Below, piece by piece: positions 15,767 through 24,783 of a stretch of 64,000 bases of DNA. Origin of the DNA: an uncultured Parolsenella sp. (GTDB lineage Bacteria; Actinomycetota; Coriobacteriia; Coriobacteriales; Atopobiaceae); contig NZ_CAKUIH010000010.1 in the NCBI RefSeq assembly GCF_934660935.1, forward strand, positions 6,204 to 70,203, written 5' to 3'. A model generated the notes under the pieces. The model had not been told where the DNA came from and did no database searches. It saw nothing but the letters and a program-made list of their open reading frames with translations. The stretch's first letter is position 1, and every line of letters begins with the position of its first letter. Both the position numbers and the translations under genes were made by a program.

Positions 15767-16603
15767 ATGAAGACGAACAAACTCTGGCGGAGAATGCTCA
15801 TTGGCGTGTCGTTCGTTCTTGCGATGGTACTCGCCCTCGCCGGATGCGGGAAGAGCGGCCCTACGGAAGCCGATTACATCGGCTATTGGGAGGTCTCCGG
15901 CGGCACGCTCTATGGTGAGGAGTACGACGCCGAGATGCTCCAGATGATGAAGGACTGGGGCATGGTCATGGTGATCCACCTCGACAAGGATGGCAAAGCC
16001 GAGATGGACCTTTTTGGCGAGGTCATTGACGGGACATGGGACCTCAAGGACAAGAAAATGACCTTCGAGGGCGATACTCTCGAGTTCAAGCTCGAGAACG
16101 ATACCCTTTACATCGTCGAAGGAGACGACAACCTCACCTTTACCAGGGGCAATTCCACTGACCTCGCCGCCGCGATCGAGACCGACCGCAACAGCACTTC
16201 AACCGGCGGCTTTGGGACGGAAGACCCGGCGGGCGGAACCTATGAGCCCGTCACGATTCCCGTCGACCCTCCCATCGTCGTCGCCAACGATGACGTCGTC
16301 ACCGCATCGATCATCGAGAAGGCAACGGAAAGCACCGGCGAGACGGGCTATGTCATCACGGTCACGAACAACTCGAGCGTAAACGTCACGTTCTATACGT
16401 CGACCGGTTACACCACCGTCGACGGCGTGCTGACCCAGCCCTGGTATAACGCGCACCTGGCTCCTGGCGAGAGCAGCACCGATTTCATGTACTTCGAGGG
16501 CATCACCTCACTGGATGACCTCAAGAACGTTGAGCTTCACCTGTTCGCCTATAACAGCGACACGTATGACTCCCTCGGCGAGTACGTGACGACTATCGAT
16601 TAG
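15767..16603 (+). CDS. Lipoprotein with lipocalin-like N-terminal and immunoglobulin-like C-terminal parts
   Basis: A 278-aa protein with lipobox LAGC in the signal region. Residues about 30-130 (YIGYWEVSGGTLYGEEYDA ... MTFEGDTLEFKLENDTLYIV) resemble the small lipocalin-like domain of secreted coriobacterial and clostridial lipoproteins. Residues about 180-278 (YVITVTNNSSVNVTFYTS...) look like a beta-sandwich binding domain. The linker is Thr/Pro/Gly-rich. AAAGGAAG precedes the ATG. It probably forms a two-gene unit with the preceding lipoprotein. No enzymatic motif is present; it is likely a surface-exposed binding or envelope protein. Confidence 0.78.
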   Translation: MKTNKLWRRMLIGVSFVLAMVLALAGCGKSGPTEADYIGYWEVSGGTLYGEEYDAEMLQMMKDWGMVMVIHLDKDGKAEMDLFGEVIDGTWDLKDKKMTFEGDTLEFKLENDTLYIVEGDDNLTFTRGNSTDLAAAIETDRNSTSTGGFGTEDPAGGTYEPVTIPVDPPIVVANDDVVTASIIEKATESTGETGYVITVTNNSSVNVTFYTSTGYTTVDGVLTQPWYNAHLAPGESSTDFMYFEGITSLDDLKNVELHLFAYNSDTYDSLGEYVTTID

Positions 16604-16727
16604 CGCAAGGTATGGCACGAGGAGCGAATCGCGGGCGGCATAGCCATTGGCCACGGAAAATCAAAAGGTAACGGCCAACACCTCGCGCGAACAGCTCTCC
16701 GCATGAAGTAACCATGAAGTAGCAAAC

Positions 16728-16781
16728 GGAGGGCCCGAGCTGCAGTCCCTTTTAACCTGCGGCGATGGGCCCTCCATTTTT
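16728..16781 (+). terminator. Intrinsic terminator after the lipoprotein pair
   Basis: GGAGGGCCC (16728-16736) pairs perfectly with GGGCCCTCC (16767-16775), followed by ATTTTT. The loop is long (30 nt). It lies 125 nt past the second lipoprotein stop. Confidence 0.6.
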
Positions 16782-16959
16782 GCCCAACTGGCTCCGTCGC
16801 CACGAAAGCTAAGTTCGACCGGCAAGAACGCCTCCCAAATAGACATCCACGACAATCGTCCGACCAAGATACGATTGCCTTCCGACGAAATACCCCGTCA
16901 ATGATTTCAAATGAATAGGGGGAGGCTATCTGAGCGTCCTCTCGTTTGAACAAGCAGCG

Positions 16960-16990
16960 CTTGGGAGCCCTCCCCCCCCCTTATGATATT
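16960..16990 (+). promoter_or_regulatory. Putative promoter with a C9 tract in its spacer, upstream of the ADP-ribosylglycohydrolase
   Basis: TTGGGA (16961-16966) and TATGAT (16982-16987) could be -35 and -10 with a 15-nt spacer, or GATATT (16985-16990) with 18 nt. The spacer contains nine consecutive C residues (16972-16980). The tract also pairs with GGGGGAGG at 16918-16925. A homopolymer inside a promoter spacer is the classic layout for phase-variable expression, but here it is only inferred. Confidence 0.35.
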
Positions 16991-17082
16991 AATCGCGCGA
17001 TTTGGTCTACCATCAAGGCAAGTCCGGTTAGAGGAGTTTGGGACATCCGTCTCCATACGCCCCCGAAGAAAGGCGGGAAACC

Positions 17083-17871
17083 ATGACTGCGACGCTTAGA
17101 GACTGCGTATATGGCCAGGCCATCGGTGACGCCCTTGGGGTGCCTTTCGAATTCCGTCCTCGCGACAGCTATGAATGTTCGGACATGGTTGGCTACGGCA
17201 CCCACCGCCAACCGGCGGGCACTTGGAGCGATGACACCTCGATGGCGCTCGCGATATGCGACAGCTACCGTGAGCTCGGACGTATTGACACGGACGACAT
17301 TCGGAGACGCTTCGTTTCCTGGTACCGCGACGACGCCTACACCTGTGACAGGCTGTTCGATATCGGCAACACCACGATTCTTGCGCTCAAGCGTGGCACA
17401 GGCCTCTCGGGCGAGCGTGACAACGGCAACGGATCGCTCATGAGAACGGTCCCACTTGCCTTCACAAGCGCCTCTGACGACGAGATTCGCGCCGTCTCCG
17501 CAATTACCCACGCGCACAGGGTCTCAACCGAAGCCTGCATAGACATGGTCCATGCGGCGCGCGAGCTCATAGCGGGCGCCACCCCACGCGATGTCGCCGC
17601 TGCCCACGGCGTCAATGTCAACAAGGACCGCGGCGACATCCGCTCCGGCGGTTTCGTCAGAGACACCCATGAGGCAGCCCTGTGGTGCCTCGCCAACACC
17701 GAGAGCTTTGCGGAGTGCGTGCTCATGGCAGTCAACCTGGGAGACGACACCGACACGACCGGCGCGGTGGCCGGGGCGCTTGCCGGCATCGTCTATGGTA
17801 TTGAGGGAATACCGGATACATGGCTTGAGACGCTCAGAGCCAAGGACCTGATTGACGCCTGCCTATTCTAA
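17083..17871 (+). CDS. ADP-ribosylglycohydrolase (DraG/ARH family)
   Basis: A 262-aa protein with the family signature: GQAIGDALGVPFEF at the N-terminus, TWSDDTSMALA (first metal-binding DD) and NLGDDTDTTGAVAGALAG (second metal site). GNGSLMRTVPLAF is also typical. These dinuclear Mg/Mn enzymes remove ADP-ribose from arginine, serine or small acceptors, or act on O-acetyl-ADP-ribose. ATG 17083 has AAAGGCGGG upstream. The preceding promoter region holds a C9 tract. A second ADP-ribose-type hydrolase (macrodomain) is encoded at 55-56 kb. The substrate cannot be told from sequence. Confidence 0.9.
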   Translation: MTATLRDCVYGQAIGDALGVPFEFRPRDSYECSDMVGYGTHRQPAGTWSDDTSMALAICDSYRELGRIDTDDIRRRFVSWYRDDAYTCDRLFDIGNTTILALKRGTGLSGERDNGNGSLMRTVPLAFTSASDDEIRAVSAITHAHRVSTEACIDMVHAARELIAGATPRDVAAAHGVNVNKDRGDIRSGGFVRDTHEAALWCLANTESFAECVLMAVNLGDDTDTTGAVAGALAGIVYGIEGIPDTWLETLRAKDLIDACLF

Positions 17872-17912
17872 AATAGCGACTTATTTCGAAGGAAAGCAGA
17901 AAGGTCGAGCTC

Positions 17913-19544
17913 GTGTTAGGGCGAAATGCGAATGGGGACGGCATGGCAAGCCCGTGCTCAAATTGGAGCATAGTCTCGTGGTTCGAGCAGAGGGTTTTCG
18001 CGTGGTCCGATAAGCCCACGCCCAAGCGCTTCGTGACCGACACGCTTATTGTCTTCCTGACGATGCTGCTTGCCACGGTTCTTGGCGCCATCTTCTACGA
18101 CCTCGACATGGAAGCATGCATAGTCATCACGTATGTCTTGGCCGTTCTCTGCGTCTCGCTCCTCACCGTGGGACGTCTCCACTGCCTCGTGGCCTCCGCC
18201 CTCGCGGTCCTGTTCTATAACTTCTTCTTCACCCACCCGCGCTTCTCGCTCACCGCCTGGGGCAGGACCTATCCCGCGACGTTCGCAGTCATGTTCGTGG
18301 TCGCTTTCATCGCCAGCGCCGTTGCCGTGACGCTCAGGCGCGAAGTCCACGCCTCACAGCTCGCATACCGCAGGACGCAGATCATCCTCGAAGCGGACGA
18401 AGCGCTACGCAGGTGCTCTACGCGCGAGCAAATCATTGATGCGATTGGCGCCCAGCTGTCCAAGCTGCTCGAAGCCGAAGTCATCTGGTATGCCGAGGGC
18501 ATCTCGGGCTTTGCTCCCCAAAGACACTTCTCCGCTGTCTCGGCAACGCAGACAGAGCCAATCGTCGAGACCCCCATGGCTCGTAGGGCTATGGAGAACA
18601 GAGGCGCGGTCGGCGCCGGGACCGGCTGCTTCCCCTCCGCAAGCGGCTATTATCTGCCGGTCATCTCGGACGACAAGGTTATCGGCGTAATGGGTGCCTG
18701 CCTTGGCAATAAGACGCCACTCCCCGCCGAGCAAAACGAGGCGGAGGCAGTTGTGGGCGAGGCGTCTCTCGCGCTCAATCGCATCCAGGCGCTAGAACAG
18801 CGCGAGGAGGCTGCCGTTCTAGCCAAGAACGAGCAGCTTCGTGCCAACCTCCTCCGCTCGATCTCGCACGACCTGCGCACTCCGCTCACGGCAATCTCGG
18901 GAAACGCCGACGTTCTGCTCTCGGACGGAGATGCACTGAGCACGGACAAGCGCGGAGAGCTGCTCCGAGACATTCGATCCGATGCGAACTGGCTGAACGC
19001 CACCGTTGAGAACCTTCTCGCCATCACTCGCCTAGAAAATGGGAATGTCCAGCTAAATACCACCGTAGAGCTCCTTGACGACATCATCGAGGAGGCGCTG
19101 CGCCACGCCAATCCAGACATCTGCCAGCACGGTCTGGAAATCGAGCCGTGTGAGGACCTCCTCCTCGTCAAAGTGGATGCCAAGTTGATTGTCCAGGTCG
19201 TGGTCAATCTGGTGAACAACGCCGTAACCCACACGCAGGCGGGTTCGACCATCCGCGTCTCAACGTGCTCGCGAGGTACCGAGGCCATTGTCAGGGTCGA
19301 AGATGATGGCCCCGGCATCAAAGATAGCGATAAGGCGCATGTCTTCGAATCCTTCTATACGATCGGCCGAACGCTCGCGGATTCCAAGCGAAGCGTCGGG
19401 CTTGGTCTCTCCCTTTGCAAGTCGATTGTGGAAGCGCATGGGGGTAGCATCGTCGTTAGGGACACTGTCCCCCACGGATGCGCGTTCGAATTCGCACTGC
19501 CCCTCTACGAGCTCGAGGAAGGAGTCCCGGAAGATGCCGACTGA
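17913..19544 (+). CDS. KdpD-like sensor histidine kinase lacking the N-terminal KdpD/USP domains
   Basis: A 543-aa membrane kinase. Four transmembrane helices in a DUF4118 block (about 40-135, with FYNFFFTHPRFSLTAW typical of KdpD) are followed by a GAF-like domain (about 160-290), the HisKA H-box RSISHDLRTPLTAISGN (His near 319) and a HATPase with N, G1 (VEDDGPGI) and G2 (GLGLSLCKSI) boxes. E. coli KdpD has an additional 400-residue cytoplasmic Walker-A/USP input region, absent here. The GTG start at 17913 has AAAGG 8 nt upstream; ATG 17943 is an alternative. Its 3' end overlaps the response regulator by 11 nt. Context suggests control of the downstream cation ATPase. Confidence 0.9.
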   Translation: MLGRNANGDGMASPCSNWSIVSWFEQRVFAWSDKPTPKRFVTDTLIVFLTMLLATVLGAIFYDLDMEACIVITYVLAVLCVSLLTVGRLHCLVASALAVLFYNFFFTHPRFSLTAWGRTYPATFAVMFVVAFIASAVAVTLRREVHASQLAYRRTQIILEADEALRRCSTREQIIDAIGAQLSKLLEAEVIWYAEGISGFAPQRHFSAVSATQTEPIVETPMARRAMENRGAVGAGTGCFPSASGYYLPVISDDKVIGVMGACLGNKTPLPAEQNEAEAVVGEASLALNRIQALEQREEAAVLAKNEQLRANLLRSISHDLRTPLTAISGNADVLLSDGDALSTDKRGELLRDIRSDANWLNATVENLLAITRLENGNVQLNTTVELLDDIIEEALRHANPDICQHGLEIEPCEDLLLVKVDAKLIVQVVVNLVNNAVTHTQAGSTIRVSTCSRGTEAIVRVEDDGPGIKDSDKAHVFESFYTIGRTLADSKRSVGLGLSLCKSIVEAHGGSIVVRDTVPHGCAFEFALPLYELEEGVPEDAD

Positions 19545-20250
19545 ATCGAATCCCACGATTCTCGTTGTCGAGGATGACGCCACCGTCAGGAACCTCATCC
19601 TGACGACTCTCGACACGCAGGGTTTTCGTCACCTCAGCGAGACCACCGGAAGAGGCGCCATCGCGGCGTCTGCCTCAAGCACGCCGGACGTGGTCCTCCT
19701 CGATCTCGGGCTTCCCGACATCGACGGCATCGAGGTCGTCCGCGCCATTCGCAGCTGGTCTCAGATGCCCATCATCGTCGTCTCTGCTAGGAGCGAAGAT
19801 GCCGACAAGATCGGCGCGCTCGACGCAGGCGCGGACGACTACCTCACCAAGCCCTTCTCCGTGGGCGAGCTGCTGGCGCGAATCCGCACCACGCTACGGC
19901 GCCTCAACTATCAGTCGCCCACGCAAGGACAGGAGCCTTCGACATTCCAGAACGGTAACCTGCGAATCGATTACACGGCAGGCATCGCATACCTTGACGA
20001 CAGGGAATTGCACTTGACGCCCATCGAGTACAAGCTCCTTTGCCTTCTGTCGCACAACGTCGACAAAGTCCTCACGCACAGCTTTATCCTGCAAGAGGTC
20101 TGGAGCAACAATCACCAGGCGGACCTCGCCTCGCTTCGCGTCTTCATGGGAACCCTTCGCAAGAAGATCGAGCCCGACCCGGTTCATCCGCGCTACATCC
20201 AGACGCATGTTGGCGTGGGCTACCGCATGATGCGCGTCGCGGACGAATAG
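19534..20250 (+). CDS. KdpE-like OmpR-family response regulator
   Basis: A 238-aa protein. The receiver domain has ILVVEDDATVRN (acidic pocket), VVLLDLGLPDIDG (phospho-Asp57) and the Lys of YLTKPFSVGELLAR. The C-terminal winged helix has LTPIEYKLLCLLSHNVDKVLTH, RVFMGTLRKKIE and HVGVGYRM, close to KdpE. It begins inside the kinase gene (11-nt overlap), the usual sign of a cognate pair. OmpR-type regulators bind direct repeats, and three CTTTA repeats one helical turn apart lie between this gene and the ATPase. Confidence 0.92.
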   Translation: MPTESNPTILVVEDDATVRNLILTTLDTQGFRHLSETTGRGAIAASASSTPDVVLLDLGLPDIDGIEVVRAIRSWSQMPIIVVSARSEDADKIGALDAGADDYLTKPFSVGELLARIRTTLRRLNYQSPTQGQEPSTFQNGNLRIDYTAGIAYLDDRELHLTPIEYKLLCLLSHNVDKVLTHSFILQEVWSNNHQADLASLRVFMGTLRKKIEPDPVHPRYIQTHVGVGYRMMRVADE

Positions 20251-20356
20251 GGTTTTTGGTTGGCGGTTCGAGCCGTATCGTGTGTAGGCTCGACCTCGAC
20301 CTGCAAGCTTCGCGCCTACACATATATCAACAAGGCATATAAGGACGTATTAAGCG

Positions 20357-20384
20357 CTTTACCTCGGTCTTTAGCCTATCTTTA
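20357..20384 (+). promoter_or_regulatory. Three CTTTA direct repeats, candidate response-regulator site upstream of the P2C ATPase
   Basis: CTTTA occurs at 20357-20361, 20369-20373 and 20380-20384, spaced 12 and 11 nt, as expected for OmpR-family binding on one face of DNA. The region 20251-20549 otherwise holds one inverted repeat (TGTGTAGGC at 20281-20289 with GCCTACACA at 20314-20322) that may end the two-component transcript. No gene is seen in this gap. Confidence 0.4.
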
Positions 20385-20558
20385 GGTCACCTTCACACGC
20401 ACTTTATGCCTGCGAGGTGTGGAATTGCGCACGCCCAAAATAGACTGAAAGTCAGAGTCTTCACGAGGATATCCTCCCCTTGCAACGGTGAAACAACCGT
20501 CGGTCGCACGCGCCAGAAAACGCGTGCGCGAACAAGGAAAGGAGGGTCCTTGAACACC

Positions 20559-23417
20559 ATGTCCGATACGCACGAGGAAGAGGTACCGCAGATCGCGGCA
20601 CTCACGAGCGACGCGGTATTCAAGTCGCTAGGCACGAGCCAAGCCGGCCTCGCGAGTGACCAAGTGAGCGAACTGCAGGCTAAGTACGGCAAGAACCTTA
20701 TCCAGGCGGGTAAGAAGAAGTCGCCCATCCTTGCGTTTCTCTCAAACTTCACACACCTTATGGCCATCCTCCTCTGGGTGGCCGGCATCATCGCCTTCGT
20801 GGCCGGCATGCCCGAGCTTGGTGTCTCCGTCTGGCTGGTCAACCTCATCAACGGTTGCTTCAGCTTCTGGCAGGAGCACCAGGCGGACAAGGCTACCGAG
20901 GCCCTGAAAAAGATGCTGCCGTCCTACGTCAACGTCATCCGCGACGGCCAGCAGGCCCAGGTTCTCGCGGAGGACCTCGTCCCCGGTGACGTCATGGTCC
21001 TTGCCGAGGGCGACAAGATCTCCGCAGACGGCCGCGTCGTGCGCGCGTCTGACCTCCAGGTCGACCAGTCGACACTCACGGGCGAGTCAAACCCCGTGAG
21101 GAAGACCGCGGACGCCGTCCTCGAGGCCGACCTCACCGCCGCCGAGACCCCCAACCTCGTCTTCGCCGGTACCTCGGTCTCCGAGGGCAACGGACGCGTC
21201 GTCGTCACCAAGATTGGTATGGCGACCGAGTTTGGCAAAATCGCCAGCCTTACGCAGAACATGGAGGACTCCGAGAGCCCGCTCCAGCGTCAGCTCGACC
21301 GCCTGACCAAGCAGGTCACCCTGTTCGCGCTCTGCATGGGCATCGTCTTCTTCCTCCTCGACGTGCTGTTTGTCCGCAACGGCCTAGCCTCGTCGTTCAT
21401 CTTCGCACTTGGTATGGTCGTGGCGTTCATCCCGGAGGGACTGCTCCCCACGGTCACGCTGTCCCTCGCCATGGCCGTCCAGCGCATGAGCAAGCGCAAC
21501 GCCCTCGTGAAGAAGCTGAGCTCCGTCGAGGCACTTGGCTCCACGAGCGTCATCTGCACCGATAAGACCGGCACCCTCACCCAGAACGAGATGACCGTCA
21601 ACCACCTGTGGACCTGCGACCGCGAGTACGTGGTCTCCGGCGTTGGCTACGCCCCCAAGGGCGAGATTCTCTGCGGCAAGGACAAGTGGGAGGCTGCGGA
21701 CAACGAGGAGCTTCGCCTGCTCGTCTCTGGTGGTGCCCTTTGCTCCAACGCCCGTCTCGTCGAGCCGGACGAGGAGGGTGGCCGCTACACCGTCCTCGGC
21801 GACCCGACCGAGGCCTGCCTGCTCGTCAGCGCGCAGAAGGCCGGCCTTTCCCTCGAGGGCCTCGAGCGCGAGATGCCCCGCGTGAGGGAGCTCCCCTTCG
21901 AGAGCCGCCGCAAGCGCATGACCACCATCCACCAGCTCAAGCGTCCGCTCGATGGCGCCTCGCGCGTTGCGTTCGTCAAGGGTGCCCCCAACGAGGTCGT
22001 CCGCCTCTCCGACAACTACCGCACTGACGGCAAGGTCATGCCGATGAGTGACGAGATGCGTAAGAGCATCATGGACGCTAACGACGGCTATGCCGCCAAC
22101 GGCCTGCGCGTGCTTGCCCTCGCCTACCGCCCCCTGAGCCCGGACGACACTTCCATCCCCCGCTCGATGAGCGACTACACGCCCGAGAACATCGAGTGTG
22201 GCCTCACCTTCGTCGGTCTCCTCGTCATGCAGGACCCGCCCAGGCCCGAGGTCGCCGACGCCGTGGCCGAGTGCCGTCGTGCTGGCATCCGCGTCGTCAT
22301 GATCACGGGCGACTATGGCCTGACCGCCCTCTCCATCGCCCGCAAGATTGGCATCGTCCAGGGCCCGAACCCTCGCGTCTTCTCTGGCGTCGAGCTCGAG
22401 AAGACCTCTGACGACGAGCTCAAGGAGGCCCTGAAGGGCGAGGTCGTCTTCGCCCGCATGGCGCCCGAGCAGAAGCTGCGCGTCGTCGAGAACCTGCAGC
22501 AGATGGGCGAGATCGTCGCCGTCACCGGCGATGGCGTGAACGACTCCCCCGCCCTCAAGAGGGCTGACATCGGCGTCGCCATGGGCATCACCGGCACGGA
22601 CGTGGCCAAGGAGGCCGCGGACATGATCCTGACCGACGACAACTTCGCCTCGATCGTCCATGCCATCGAAGAGGGCCGCGCGGTCTACGCGAACATCAGG
22701 AAGTTCATGCTCTACATCCTGAACTCCAACGTGCCCGAGGCTGTCCCCTCTGCGATCTACCTGCTCTCCGGTGGCGCCGTGCCGCTGCCGCTCACGACGA
22801 TGCAGATCCTCACCATCGACCTTGGCACCGACATGTTGCCCGCCCTTGGTCTTGGCACCGAGCCTCCCGAGGCTGACGTCATGGCCAACCCGCCTCGCAA
22901 CCCCAACGAGCCGCTGCTCTCCGGCAAGGTCATGCGTAAGGCCTTCCTGTGGTACGGAATGCTCGGCGCCCTGTTCTCCTTCGCTGCGTTCATGTTCTGC
23001 CAGGTCATGAACGGCTGGCACTCCGGCATCGAGATGTTCGGCGTGGGCAACGACCTCGATCCGGTCTACGTCCGCGCGACGACCATGGCACTTGCGGCCA
23101 TCGTCTTCACGCAGATCGGCGAGGTCTGGAACTGCCGCACGGAGACCGCATCCGTCTTCTCGGTGGGTCTGTTCTCCAACAAACAGATCAACAAGGGTAT
23201 CCTCTTCGAGATCGCGCTCATCATCTTCATCACGCTGTTCCCGCCCTTCCAGAGCGTCTTCCACACCAGCCCGCTCGTCCTGAATGACTTCGTGTTCCTG
23301 GTGCTGCTGCCGCCCATCGTCCTCCTCCTTGAGGAGGCCCGAAAGGCCATCGTTCGCAAGAGGAACCACATCGATCGCAACGGCGTCGCCATCAAGCAGG
23401 CACCGGAAAAGAGGTAA
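20559..23417 (+). CDS. P2C-type (Na,K-ATPase-like) cation-transporting P-type ATPase
   Basis: A 952-aa P-type ATPase counted from ATG 20559; a TTG at 20550 has better Shine-Dalgarno spacing (GGAGG, 4 nt) and may be the true start. Motifs: TGES (174-177), IPEGLLPTVT in M4 (Glu293), DKTGT (Asp335), KGAP (474-477), TGDGVND (656-662). The cation-site residues of animal Na,K-ATPase are conserved: M5 SNVPE (Ser723, Asn724, Glu727) and M6 DLGTDMLPAL (Asp754, Asp758). The PEGLL and SNxPE patterns favour P2C over SERCA-type (PEGLP) pumps. The M8 Na-site Asp is Glu here (GEVWNCRT). It likely exchanges Na+ and K+ or H+ across the membrane. A trkA-like gene follows after 2 nt. Confidence 0.9.
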   Translation: MSDTHEEEVPQIAALTSDAVFKSLGTSQAGLASDQVSELQAKYGKNLIQAGKKKSPILAFLSNFTHLMAILLWVAGIIAFVAGMPELGVSVWLVNLINGCFSFWQEHQADKATEALKKMLPSYVNVIRDGQQAQVLAEDLVPGDVMVLAEGDKISADGRVVRASDLQVDQSTLTGESNPVRKTADAVLEADLTAAETPNLVFAGTSVSEGNGRVVVTKIGMATEFGKIASLTQNMEDSESPLQRQLDRLTKQVTLFALCMGIVFFLLDVLFVRNGLASSFIFALGMVVAFIPEGLLPTVTLSLAMAVQRMSKRNALVKKLSSVEALGSTSVICTDKTGTLTQNEMTVNHLWTCDREYVVSGVGYAPKGEILCGKDKWEAADNEELRLLVSGGALCSNARLVEPDEEGGRYTVLGDPTEACLLVSAQKAGLSLEGLEREMPRVRELPFESRRKRMTTIHQLKRPLDGASRVAFVKGAPNEVVRLSDNYRTDGKVMPMSDEMRKSIMDANDGYAANGLRVLALAYRPLSPDDTSIPRSMSDYTPENIECGLTFVGLLVMQDPPRPEVADAVAECRRAGIRVVMITGDYGLTALSIARKIGIVQGPNPRVFSGVELEKTSDDELKEALKGEVVFARMAPEQKLRVVENLQQMGEIVAVTGDGVNDSPALKRADIGVAMGITGTDVAKEAADMILTDDNFASIVHAIEEGRAVYANIRKFMLYILNSNVPEAVPSAIYLLSGGAVPLPLTTMQILTIDLGTDMLPALGLGTEPPEADVMANPPRNPNEPLLSGKVMRKAFLWYGMLGALFSFAAFMFCQVMNGWHSGIEMFGVGNDLDPVYVRATTMALAAIVFTQIGEVWNCRTETASVFSVGLFSNKQINKGILFEIALIIFITLFPPFQSVFHTSPLVLNDFVFLVLLPPIVLLLEEARKAIVRKRNHIDRNGVAIKQAPEKR

Positions 23418-23419
23418 AG

Positions 23420-24073
23420 ATGAAAGTTATCGTCGTAGGAATGGGCCGCATGGGCACGAGCCTCGCTCGCAAGCTCGACAGGCAGGGCTACGAGGTCTGC
23501 GCCATCGACCAGGACCCCGAGCGCCTCAAGGCGCTCGGCCCCACGTTTGGCGGCCAGACCGTCGAGGGCATCGGATTCGACCGTGAGGTCCTCGCCGCCG
23601 CCGGCATCGACCGTGCGAGCGCCGTCATCGCCTGCACCGCCTCAGACGAGACGAACATCGTCGTCGCCCGCATCTCCCGACAGACCTATCGAGTCCCCCG
23701 CGTCATCGCGCGCCTGTACGAGATCGGCAATGCCGAGACGTACCGCAGGCTCGGCATCCAGAGCATCTCGACCACTGACTGGGGCGTAAGGCGCGTCTGC
23801 GAGCTCCTGACCTTCAACGAGCTCGATGACGTTGCCGGTATCGGTTCCGGCGACGTGCGCCTCGTTCGCGCCGACGTCCCGCCGATGCTCGAAGGTAGCC
23901 CCGTTCGCGAGCTCACCGCCGTTGGCGAGATCAACATCGTCGCCGTCTCTCACGACAACGAGACCTTCGTTCCCACCCAGGGCACGGTTCTCGACCACGG
24001 TGACATCATCTACGCCGCCGTCCAGGCGACCTCGGCAAGCAAGTTCCGCGCCATGCTCGGCATGACGGATTAG
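23420..24073 (+). CDS. TrkA/KtrA-like RCK protein 1
   Basis: A 217-aa cytosolic regulator. The RCK_N Rossmann domain has VVGMGRMGTSLARKL with a complete GxGxxG and AIDQD ending strand 2, so NAD(H) or ATP binding is expected. RCK_C (about 140-215) has the GSPVRELTAVGEINIVAV and LDHGDIIYAAV patterns. TrkA/KtrA proteins gate K+ channels TrkH/KtrB, but no channel gene is present here. It starts 2 nt after the P2C ATPase stop and lies 8 nt before a second RCK gene, so the three are certainly co-transcribed. I infer that it regulates the ATPase or a distant K+ channel. Confidence 0.92.
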   Translation: MKVIVVGMGRMGTSLARKLDRQGYEVCAIDQDPERLKALGPTFGGQTVEGIGFDREVLAAAGIDRASAVIACTASDETNIVVARISRQTYRVPRVIARLYEIGNAETYRRLGIQSISTTDWGVRRVCELLTFNELDDVAGIGSGDVRLVRADVPPMLEGSPVRELTAVGEINIVAVSHDNETFVPTQGTVLDHGDIIYAAVQATSASKFRAMLGMTD

Positions 24074-24081
24074 GAGGCTGT

Positions 24082-24741
24082 ATGAACATCATCATTGTCG
24101 GCGGTGACAAGGTTGGTTCCTACCTCGCCACCCTGCTAGGCAACCGCGGCTACAACGTTCGCATCGTCGAGTCAAGGAAGGCCGTTGCGCAGCGCCTCGA
24201 GGAGAAGCTGCCCGAGGGCTGCGTCGTGAGGGGCATGGGCTCGAGCCCGGATGTCCTCGAAAAGGCCGGCGTGCTCCAGGCCGACGTCATCATTGCCGTG
24301 ACGGGCGATGACGAGGTCAACCTCGTGGTCGCGATGCTCGCCAAGATGGAGTACGGCGTGAATCGCGTCGTCGCTCGCGTGAACAACCCGGCAAACGCCT
24401 GGATGTTCGACGAGTCCATGGGCGTCGATATCGCCGTTGACCAGGCGGAGATCATCACGAAGTCCGTCGAAGAGGGCCTCGACATGGAGGACGTCTTCAC
24501 GATCATGCGACTCGGCAAGGACGGCCACGAGATCGTGCAGGGCGAGGTCCGCCCGCGCTCCACGATGGTGGGCAAGTCGATTGCCGAGCTCCAGATTCCC
24601 GACGGTCTGGTCTTTGTCGCGCTTGAGCACGAGGGCAACATCCTCATCCCCAACGGCGACACAGCGTTTAGCGCCGGTGACCGTGTGGTCGCCTTCGCGA
24701 GCGAGCAGGGCAGGGACTTCCTGAGTCACTCGTTGCAGTAG
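24082..24741 (+). CDS. TrkA/KtrA-like RCK protein 2
   Basis: A 219-aa paralogue of the preceding protein. The nucleotide loop is IVGGDKVGSYLATLL, where the middle Gly of GxGxxG is Asp, and strand 2 ends IVES, so ligand preference may differ from RCK 1. RCK_C has RSTMVGKSIAELQIPDGLVFVALEHEGNILIPNGDT, the classical TrkA_C fold. AGGAGG precedes the ATG. It is the last gene of the ATPase operon; a strong terminator follows 42 nt later. Two RCK proteins in tandem suggest a hetero-octameric gating ring like KtrAB/TrkA, here tied to a P-type pump. Confidence 0.92.
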   Translation: MNIIIVGGDKVGSYLATLLGNRGYNVRIVESRKAVAQRLEEKLPEGCVVRGMGSSPDVLEKAGVLQADVIIAVTGDDEVNLVVAMLAKMEYGVNRVVARVNNPANAWMFDESMGVDIAVDQAEIITKSVEEGLDMEDVFTIMRLGKDGHEIVQGEVRPRSTMVGKSIAELQIPDGLVFVALEHEGNILIPNGDTAFSAGDRVVAFASEQGRDFLSHSLQ

Positions 24742-24783
24742 GGCAAGATCTTCGATAGGCCCCACACCATTGCGTGGCGCATG

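Noticed and set aside
21384..23369. Long minus-strand open frame opposite the P2C ATPase
   Set aside because: Low-complexity Asp/Glu/Val/Gly-rich translation; the plus strand encodes all P-type ATPase motifs.
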